Part shown: in pieces, positions 51,581 through 58,320 of the stretch | Layout of the letters: every line of letters begins with the position of its first letter | Numbering within the stretch: the stretch's first letter is position 1 | Source: WTFY01 sp965203725 | GTDB lineage: Bacteria > Pseudomonadota > Gammaproteobacteria > UBA4575 | Assembly: GCA_965203725.1 (NCBI GenBank) | Contig: CBDBDH010000001.1 | Span: 558,001-622,000 of the forward strand | Reading direction: 5' to 3' | Length of the DNA: 64,000 nucleotides | Position numbers and translations under genes: made by a program | Notes under the pieces: generated by a model | Database searches by the model: none | What the model was told of the DNA's origin: nothing | Seen by the model: the letters and a program-made list of their open reading frames with translations, nothing else

Positions 51581-54500
51581 ATGAGTAATCAAGCTAAAGC
51601 AGATGTCCTCTTCCTTTTAACTTCCGATTGTCTCGCTGTCGCAAATCAGGGTGACCCTTTCACACGCGAAGGACTAAGAGCTATCTGTGGTACCCACTTG
51701 AGCTCTAAGCCCGAATCGTATGCAACTCCGATCAAGGACAAAGGGGATGCTGACAAGTTGTTACGAGAGATTCGCAAAAAACGGCTTGATACTTACAAGA
51801 TAGACTCAAGTTATATTAAGGAACATGGCCGTGCGGAAGATGCGTTCCGCAATGAATATCGTGGCCGCATTTTGCTTGAGATTTTACAAAATGCTCACGA
51901 TGCGGCCGCCAGCCGGCAGATCGGTGCCAAGGGAGTCGGTTTCAAGGCGGTACTGAACGTATGTAAGGGGGTCCGTATCTACTCTGGCCCCTTGCATTGC
52001 TGCTTTGACTACGAGCGATCCCGGGAGGAGCTAAATGGTGTGGGTCTGATTAGAAATAGCGAGCCTGTACCGCTCATGCGCCTCCCGTTTGTGGCACGAG
52101 AAGCAGACGAGCCGGAATACATACGTGATCTTGTCGGCAGGTACGATACTGTCATTGTTCTTTCACTTATTGACCGGAGTGCCCACGACAGTCTTCTAAA
52201 GGAATGGCAGGCATGTTCAGATGACGACACGTTGCTGCTCTTTCTTCCGGGCCTAGATCGCATCACTTGGGAATATCGCAACGGAAGTAAAAGTGATTCA
52301 AAGTCGTGGAGTCTGGAAAGGCAGGACGATATTGTCAGGGTATATAACGACAAGAACATGGGCTCTGCTTTGCGTTGGCATGTCTCCTGGTCGGAATCGG
52401 AACGCGCCGCTGTGGCATTTCAGTTGACTGATGACGACACACTGAAGCCCCGATGGGATTACCCAAACCTGAGAGCTTTCTTCAAGACCGAAGAGAGATC
52501 GCCACTTCCGGTTCTCCTTCATGCAGACTTCCCACTCAAGGTGGGCCGTGATCATGTCTTGACTGAGGGCGAGAGCAATAGTGATCATGTCGATCAGATC
52601 ATCAAGGAACTCGCGAATGTGATGCGATCTGCACTCACGAGAGTGTCGGATGCCGGATTGTTGATCGACCTGCTAAGTCCCCGCATAGACCCGGAACAGA
52701 TGGGAACACTGAAAATGAGGATATGGCGGGAGGTACGAGAAGGTGTCGTTGATCTTAATGTTCCGGGTACGACTGACCTGAAGCTTGGTAGCGTTCGACT
52801 GCGCCCTTCGAAAGAGAGCCTTCCTGCTTCGTGGTGGTTCAGTTGTGCACTGTGGAATACGTTCAAGCAGGTGCTGTCTGATCATCGTACCGGACAGTTG
52901 TCAGGGCTTCCGCTGTTCCCTCCCGGAGTGGAGACTGACAAGCGTGAAGAGACTATTTTGTACATTAATCCCAGCGCCAGTTTGTCTAAGGAGGAACTCC
53001 AAAAATTACCCCTGCTGCCCGTTGGCGGACGTGATGTGCCAGTGCCATCTGACGAAACAAATATCTTTATGTCATTAGAGAAGATCCCTGCTTCTGCGCC
53101 TGCGGGTATTGATGTATGGTTTCTGAAAGAGGGTTTCGTGCATGCAATCGAGGAACATCCTGCACACGATAACCTACGCAGGATAGTGAGCGATCTGCTG
53201 GGTGTTTCCGAATTTAAGCCACAGAGTCTGATTGACAGAGTAATTCTCCCGGTGCTTCGGACGGAAGGTCAGCCGGATGGCCTGATTGATTTCCTATACA
53301 GAGTCATCGAACCTGCACTCTCCAGTGATAACCTGATCTTCGATTGGCGCGATCCTGTCCGGCGTGAACTTGCGGAACGCTTGCGAGTCCCTCTGCGCAA
53401 TGGTGGGCTACTGCCTGCAGCACAGGTTTATGCAGGCGAGGAATGGACGGGCAATGACTTCCTTGATCGAATGTACTTAAACCGAACTGATCGAGGATTC
53501 CTCGCACCACCACCGGAAGATTTGAAAAAACAGGAGTGTTGGGGGAGGTTCTATCGCTATGTCGGGGTTAGCTGGTGCCCGAAAGTGCTGCCTGTTGTTT
53601 GCTTTGAGGACAAGGAACTTACCCGGAAAGGCCCACGATGGGAGCAAGGGATTTTTCCGGTTGAGCACCCACCAGAGTATTGGTGTGAGTATTGTGGAAG
53701 CCTTGATGATTTCGAGATGGAGCCGCGCAAAGCCCGCCTGCGTCAAAACTGGACTTTAGATGGCGGCACCGATGTTCTCCTGCAAGACAATGCATTTGCG
53801 GTCGTCAATAGTAACTGGCAGTACTACTCGAAGTACTGCGATGCTGTAATTTACCGCTCCTCCAATCGACAATACGATAACGACAACCGAAAACCTAAAT
53901 GCCCCTCATACTTGGCCTATCTGCTTCGTACCAGTGTTTGGGTTCCTGTAAAGGGAGTAGAAGTAAAGCAGCGACCGGAGGATGTATTCTTGCGATCTGA
54001 AATCATCCAGGGGTTGGGAGGGTTCGCCTATGAGCTTGACGGCTCTGCGGATGATGACTTTCTTAAGAAAGTAGGTGTGCGTTCCGGTTGGCGCCAGGTA
54101 ACGAATGAGGACTGGTGCAGGTGGCTTCAGCAAGCTACGGAGTACAGTAAGGAAACGCTTAATCAGAGCCATAAACTGCAAAACGCCATATACAGGCTCT
54201 ATGAAGCTGCGCTTCTGCATTGGGCCGATCAAGACCGACATTCAACTGATTCAGCCACTAGATGGCACAAAGATATCTGGTCCATAGAACGCTACGCTGA
54301 CAATACAGAATTTTGGCGGCTGAGCCACGAGCGTGATCGTATCTATTATGTTGATCGCCCGGAACTTGAAGAGCTTCGGCTTCCGGGAATCCAGCTTTTC
54401 CCTGTTCGGCTTGCTCGTCTGGAGACAGCAGCACAAAAACGATTTGGTTTGCGATTGCTGTCAAAATGCCTCCAAGGCACACCGCATAAAGCCAGGGTTG

Positions 54501-55624
54501 TCGATGATGCTGCAAATAGGGTCAAACAGAGAATGAAAGACCGCCTGAAAATTGTGAATGCCTATTTTCAGGTCGCGGGTTCTGAGAGTCCTGCAAAGGT
54601 CGAGGAGGCAGACCTTCCAGATGTGAGTGTGGTGGATAGTCTCCAGGTCCGGTTCCGTTTGCGTGATCAAGTCTTGGAAGATGGTATGAAACTTGACCGT
54701 TATCATTCACATACCGATAACGGCTATACGCTTTGGCTGGATGTCACTTGCTTCGACAAGGAGAAAAGGCCAACCCCGAGTGTCTGGGAGTATGTTGCGA
54801 GCGCTCTCGTTCATGCCGCAGATCTTTCCCTGGACAAACAGCCAGTGCTGAAAGACCTGCTCCTATACGAAGGCGATCCTCTTCGGCGCAAGCTTCTCAT
54901 GCTAGGTGTGACCGAACAAACAGTAGAAAAAGTCACATCGGGATCGCTACCAACTTCTGAACCTGTCAGAGAACCTTCACCAGCGCCCGAGCCACGAGAT
55001 CCACCTGACCCTGTGCCAAGATTTCCTGATGATGGGGGGCGTCCTGGAGGTATTGGGTCAGAAGCTGATGGTACTTTGCCACCACGAAACCCAAATGCCG
55101 GACAACAAGCTCAAGAGTGGTTGCGCGGAAAGCTGAAGGAGCAGTTGGAATGTGAAGGATGGCGGGTAAGCGATAAACCAACCTATGATGAAAAACAACG
55201 GGAAACGGATATCGAACTACATTCGGATAGATATGGCAGCTTTCATGTCGAAGTAAAACACTGTGAGTCAGGCATTATCTACTGGTCTGAAAATGAGGTC
55301 CGAAAGGCGCAGAGCAACCCGACTCGATATGCAATCGCCATCTTGATTCGCAGTCAAGGAGAGGACTTCAGGCAATACTGGATTCGTGATCCATTGCAAA
55401 AGCTGGCTGAACTTCCGCGTAAAGGAGTATGGGAATGGAAGGGCCGCAAAGAAGGGGTAGGGTTGAATGCTGGAGAGGCATCTTGGGATGTCCCTGTCCC
55501 GAAGCCAACACGTCCAGCAAATTTTACGTTCAAAATTGAAGTTAAGGATATGTGGCTTGACCAGCATGCCCTTACATTTGATGAAATTAACTCTGAAATT
55601 CTCTCTTTAGGAAAAATTCATTAG
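51581..55624 (+). CDS. sacsin/HSP90-like ATPase with C-terminal NOV_C nuclease-like domain
   Basis: The 1347-residue protein combines a GHKL-type ATPase start with a C-terminal DUF3883/NOV_C domain. The N-box is LLEILQNAHDAA (98-109) and the G2 loop IGAKGVGFKAVL (114-125). The G1-like segment LAVANQGDPFT...LSSK, which in this family lies between those two, is instead at residues 18-43, before the N-box, so the motif order is altered. The long middle region is unassigned. After a proline-rich linker (about 1125-1175) the C-terminal domain shows ETDIELHSD and FHVEVKHCES, a PD-(D/E)xK-like D...ExK. Proteins of this plan occur in defence islands. Activity of the rearranged ATPase is uncertain. 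Confidence 0.78.
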   Translation: MSNQAKADVLFLLTSDCLAVANQGDPFTREGLRAICGTHLSSKPESYATPIKDKGDADKLLREIRKKRLDTYKIDSSYIKEHGRAEDAFRNEYRGRILLEILQNAHDAAASRQIGAKGVGFKAVLNVCKGVRIYSGPLHCCFDYERSREELNGVGLIRNSEPVPLMRLPFVAREADEPEYIRDLVGRYDTVIVLSLIDRSAHDSLLKEWQACSDDDTLLLFLPGLDRITWEYRNGSKSDSKSWSLERQDDIVRVYNDKNMGSALRWHVSWSESERAAVAFQLTDDDTLKPRWDYPNLRAFFKTEERSPLPVLLHADFPLKVGRDHVLTEGESNSDHVDQIIKELANVMRSALTRVSDAGLLIDLLSPRIDPEQMGTLKMRIWREVREGVVDLNVPGTTDLKLGSVRLRPSKESLPASWWFSCALWNTFKQVLSDHRTGQLSGLPLFPPGVETDKREETILYINPSASLSKEELQKLPLLPVGGRDVPVPSDETNIFMSLEKIPASAPAGIDVWFLKEGFVHAIEEHPAHDNLRRIVSDLLGVSEFKPQSLIDRVILPVLRTEGQPDGLIDFLYRVIEPALSSDNLIFDWRDPVRRELAERLRVPLRNGGLLPAAQVYAGEEWTGNDFLDRMYLNRTDRGFLAPPPEDLKKQECWGRFYRYVGVSWCPKVLPVVCFEDKELTRKGPRWEQGIFPVEHPPEYWCEYCGSLDDFEMEPRKARLRQNWTLDGGTDVLLQDNAFAVVNSNWQYYSKYCDAVIYRSSNRQYDNDNRKPKCPSYLAYLLRTSVWVPVKGVEVKQRPEDVFLRSEIIQGLGGFAYELDGSADDDFLKKVGVRSGWRQVTNEDWCRWLQQATEYSKETLNQSHKLQNAIYRLYEAALLHWADQDRHSTDSATRWHKDIWSIERYADNTEFWRLSHERDRIYYVDRPELEELRLPGIQLFPVRLARLETAAQKRFGLRLLSKCLQGTPHKARVVDDAANRVKQRMKDRLKIVNAYFQVAGSESPAKVEEADLPDVSVVDSLQVRFRLRDQVLEDGMKLDRYHSHTDNGYTLWLDVTCFDKEKRPTPSVWEYVASALVHAADLSLDKQPVLKDLLLYEGDPLRRKLLMLGVTEQTVEKVTSGSLPTSEPVREPSPAPEPRDPPDPVPRFPDDGGRPGGIGSEADGTLPPRNPNAGQQAQEWLRGKLKEQLECEGWRVSDKPTYDEKQRETDIELHSDRYGSFHVEVKHCESGIIYWSENEVRKAQSNPTRYAIAILIRSQGEDFRQYWIRDPLQKLAELPRKGVWEWKGRKEGVGLNAGEASWDVPVPKPTRPANFTFKIEVKDMWLDQHALTFDEINSEILSLGKIH

Positions 55625-55638
55625 AGAAAGAGCGTATA

Positions 55639-55728
55639 TCACTGCAACTGGTGCAAGTCTCGTAGTGAGACTAAAAAGGAATTCCTCCATGGAGTAGGAA
55701 CAACTTTTTTTATCAGCCACTGGTGAAT
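55639..55728 (-). pseudogene. C-terminal fragment of a paralogue of the 56683-57591 gene
   Basis: The minus strand encodes 29 residues, IHQWLIKKVVPTPWRNSFL continuing to DLHQLQ and a stop, which align without gaps to the last 29 residues of the gene at 56683-57591 (IHQWLMKRVDPTVWRNYFL...DLYPLQ). No upstream part of the gene remains. It indicates an old duplication or recombination around the HNH gene. Confidence 0.7.
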
Positions 55729-55736
55729 ACGGTAGA

Positions 55737-55874
55737 ATGACTACTCTATCGAAAAGCAGGCAACTCGATGTTGACGATGTGTCAACACTTCAACATCACG
55801 GCTTCGGGTTTGGCGCGGGAGGTTTGATTTTCACCATCCTGCTGGTCTTGCTATTGATTTGGTGGTTTTACTAG
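55737..55874 (+). CDS. possible 45-residue single-span membrane peptide
   Basis: An ATG at 55737 opens a 45-codon frame. The N-terminal half is polar (MTTLSKSRQLDVDDVSTLQH), followed by glycine-rich HGFGFGAGG and a hydrophobic span LIFTILLVLLLIWWFY that ends the protein. This is the layout of small membrane toxins, holin-like peptides or membrane-anchored regulators. No strong ribosome binding site is visible, so expression is unproven. Confidence 0.4.
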   Translation: MTTLSKSRQLDVDDVSTLQHHGFGFGAGGLIFTILLVLLLIWWFY

Positions 55875-55990
55875 GCGTCTTTGGAATTCAAGCAGGTTTC
55901 AACCATTCTGCCATTCCCACGGCCATGAACCTTCCGGTCTGTTTTGCACCTACAGCCGAATCATAAATGAGAAACTAAAGGGCTTCACTC

Positions 55991-56149
55991 TTGCTTAAAC
56001 GACCTATCAGAATCGTGAGTTGGAACATCGATAAGCGCACGGAACCGTGGCATGGGCTAGTGGAGATGGCAAATAAGAGTGATACGGATGTCGCGCTGTT
56101 ACAGGAAACTGGAAGTCCGCCAAGTGACCTTGTTCATTGCTTTGGGTGA
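55991..56149 (+). pseudogene. N-terminal remnant of an endonuclease/exonuclease/phosphatase protein
   Basis: A 52-codon frame from TTG 55991 reads RPIRIVSWNIDKRTEPWHG and then DTDVALLQETG. These are the first two catalytic motifs of the EEP superfamily (Asn in SWNI, Glu in LLQE). It stops after VHCFG, so the remaining 200 or so residues are missing. DNase, phosphodiesterase and toxin-like members exist; this copy cannot be active. Confidence 0.65.
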
Positions 56150-56259
56150 CAAACCTCTAGTCCGGGATTCCCGCTTTACTGGTTGTTGTGTGTCTTTTCA
56201 AAATTTTGGCATTGGTCGAATCACACTCGGCCTCTGGTTTTTGATGCCAAGGAGGCGAT

Positions 56260-56523
56260 ATGACTGTAAATGAAACTTTATTATACGCCGTATGGTCAAA
56301 AGGTCACCTCGCGGATGGTTATTCCCCGGCAGAATACAGGGAAGATGGTTTCGGTAATCTCATGCGTTATCAGGATTACGGGATTCGCAGCTCAGTCGTT
56401 GGTTGGGAGATCGATTACATTCTTCCTAAATGCCGTGGTGGTTCTGACCACCTCTCCAATTTACGTCCTCTCAACAGGTGGGCTGACGTAGGAAATGTAT
56501 GTAGCAAAACCCGTGAAAGGTGA
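56260..56523 (+). CDS. small HNH-endonuclease-like protein
   Basis: The 87-residue protein has the core of an HNH nuclease: WEIDYILPKCRGGSDHLSNLR continues to PLNRWAD (about 48-75). In active relatives the segment reads E-x-D-H-I; here the histidine is Tyr52 or nearby, so catalysis may be lost. GGSD and the asparagine in LSNLRPL are conserved. No zinc-binding cysteine pairs are present. It is flanked by gene remnants, so it may itself be decaying or may be an independent defence or homing element. Confidence 0.65.
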   Translation: MTVNETLLYAVWSKGHLADGYSPAEYREDGFGNLMRYQDYGIRSSVVGWEIDYILPKCRGGSDHLSNLRPLNRWADVGNVCSKTRER

Positions 56524-56682
56524 ATTGTAAATCTACGACAGCGATCTTCTTTGCCGAGTTACCCATTGTCATGTCTGTTTTAGTAACGCTTGTGAAGTAC
56601 CAGATGCAGGCTCCTCAAATGACAAAGGGGACCAGCCAGGCAACATGCCCTGTCCCCAAAGAGAAAAAGAAAAGAACGCATA

Positions 56683-57591
56683 TCACTGCAACGGGTACAA
56701 ATCTCGTATCGGTTCTAAAAAGTAATTCCTCCATACAGTAGGATCTACTCTTTTCATCAACCACTGATGAATCATACCCGGTCGCTTCCATGTCCAGTCG
56801 TCGATTTCCGAGGCGGTCCGGGGGTAGTACCACCCATACTTAACTCCCCTCGCCGTTTTGGACGTGTAATCTATCGTTGTGAGTTCACGGATCGAGAGCG
56901 ATCCCAGCCACTCCCAGACAGGCTTGCCCACGTCCTTTCGGGTTACCCCTACCCCGAACCTCCCAAACGTTGCATCGACATGCCCAGTGTTGTACGTGGC
57001 CTGATACAGCTCCAGATAGACCTTGATAGCGATGTCCATGTGGACGGCAGCCCTCAAACTGATCCTTTTCAGGATATTGCGGGCGATCACGTCTGCGCGA
57101 TCTTGGTGGACGGCAGCCCTCAAACTGATCCTTTTCAGGATGCTTGAAAATACATCCTTTTTTCTTGAACGCATCCGATCCCAGCAGCGTACATGGCGCC
57201 ATGGTATATAAAAGCCATTCCTGTCTGAGTCTGATTGCTTGATGGATCCCCAAATCTCCTTCAGTATGGTATGTGCCTTTTCCAGATAGTACTCCCGCAA
57301 TGTATCGGCCACTTCCCGGTCCAGCCATGGCCAAGCTTCCTGACCAAATTTCTCGGCGATGGCCTGTTCCATTCGGGCCGCTTCCACAGGTGTGGCGTCC
57401 CTGCCTTCCTCGGTCGCTTCCCACTCCTCAAACAGCAGGAGTTTCACGTTTTCCTTCAGTGCCGAGCCGCTGCAATACTGGGTTGGACAGCGATGCATCG
57501 ACAGCAGGGGATAAGGTTCTCGTCCGAACCATTCACTCAAGGATTCGAATAGACTAGACGTCTTCGTGATTTCCAGAGAGTCACGCCGCAT
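56683..57591 (-). CDS. hypothetical protein with an internal 22-residue tandem repeat
   Basis: I do not recognise this 302-residue protein. It is helical and aromatic-rich in the C-terminal part (YGWYYPRTASEIDDWTWKRP). ILKRISLRAAVH occurs twice, 22 residues apart, from a 36-bp exact DNA repeat at 57040-57075 and 57106-57141. Its ATG overlaps the stop of an upstream MNT remnant by 11 bases (57581-57591), the spacing also seen at the MNT remnant near 51100. That geometry recalls toxin genes that follow MNT antitoxins, although this protein is not a HepT. Confidence 0.6.
   Translation of the reverse strand: MRRDSLEITKTSSLFESLSEWFGREPYPLLSMHRCPTQYCSGSALKENVKLLLFEEWEATEEGRDATPVEAARMEQAIAEKFGQEAWPWLDREVADTLREYYLEKAHTILKEIWGSIKQSDSDRNGFYIPWRHVRCWDRMRSRKKDVFSSILKRISLRAAVHQDRADVIARNILKRISLRAAVHMDIAIKVYLELYQATYNTGHVDATFGRFGVGVTRKDVGKPVWEWLGSLSIRELTTIDYTSKTARGVKYGWYYPRTASEIDDWTWKRPGMIHQWLMKRVDPTVWRNYFLEPIRDLYPLQ
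57040..57141. repeat. 36-bp direct repeat, period 66 bp
   Basis: The 36-base unit at 57040-57075, starting GTGGACGGCAGCCC, recurs exactly at 57106-57141. The 66-bp period keeps the reading frame and produces the repeated ILKRISLRAAVH in the hypothetical protein. Perfect identity points to a recent duplication or a slippage site. Confidence 0.9.
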
Positions 57592-57715
57592 AGATGATCT
57601 CGGCAGACTCCAGAATTGCTTTGCGGCGGATGTGGTTTCGGCTTTGCTCCACGGACGAACGGGTCAGGATGTCCACCTCCCTGCCAGGCGATTCCGACAA
57701 TTCAGAGGCTTTATC
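57581..57715 (-). pseudogene. C-terminal remnant of a second MNT nucleotidyltransferase
   Basis: The minus strand reads SELSESPGREVDILTRSSVE, then QSRNHIRRKAILESAEIIYAA and a stop. It aligns to the end of the remnant at 51099-51377 with only a few changes. The catalytic GS...DxD part is absent; the frame upstream is unrelated. The stop overlaps the start of the 302-residue gene. From 57716 to 57965 I see no gene. Confidence 0.65.
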
Positions 57716-57965
57716 ATCACATACACCGCACTCAATTTCAGACCTGGGTAACCACATTGTGATACATGGGATAACACTTTCCCATTTAATGTACAGTAAA
57801 GTCCCATATAATCCTAGCAAGTCGATTTTAAGTAGGCAGACTCGCGGTCCCATGCAACCGCCTGGCGAGCTAAATTCTGTACAGATAGTGTGCTAACGAT
57901 CTGGAAAAACACTGAATGAGTCACTGTTACAACTTGTTGGATGAATTGACTAGAGAATTTTTGTA

Positions 57966-58316
57966 ATGAAAGTGCAACCGTCGCCTTCGGCCCACACGAA
58001 AGGCTATGCCCCCGCCCGGCTGCATGACCTTGCTGTTGTGGATAACTACATAAAGCACACCCGATCGGTGACCCCGAGCTGGACCCGGTCATGGAGAACC
58101 TGGCAGACCTATCGCCGGACGATCATCACCGGTTCATCGCAGCCGGCATTGAGAAGCACGATAAGACCTTGCACACTGCGCCTCAGGCATCGATGAGCTG
58201 CCCCATATCCACACTGCGGGATGAGCTACCGCCTCAGTTGCCATATCCTTTCATGCCTGCTGGTCATGCTCGAAAAAACAAGACGCTTTTAGGGTGCTGT
58301 AATCCGGGTAGTGCTT
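57966..58316 (+). pseudogene. frameshifted remnant of a GC-rich gene
   Basis: One frame reads GYAPARLHDLAVVDNYIKHT and then loses sense; from about 58066 another frame continues GDPELDPVMENLADLSPDDH and HRFIAAGIEKHDKTLHTAPQ. The two pieces look like one protein split by a small indel near 58065. GC content is higher than around it. The phrasing reminds me of the DUF2236/MpaB-like group, but I cannot confirm this. Confidence 0.4.
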
Positions 58317-58320
58317 ACTG

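Noticed and set aside
56520..56741. 73-codon frame after the HNH gene
   Set aside because: Its second half is antisense to the conserved C-terminal tail of the 302-residue gene and it lacks a ribosome binding site.
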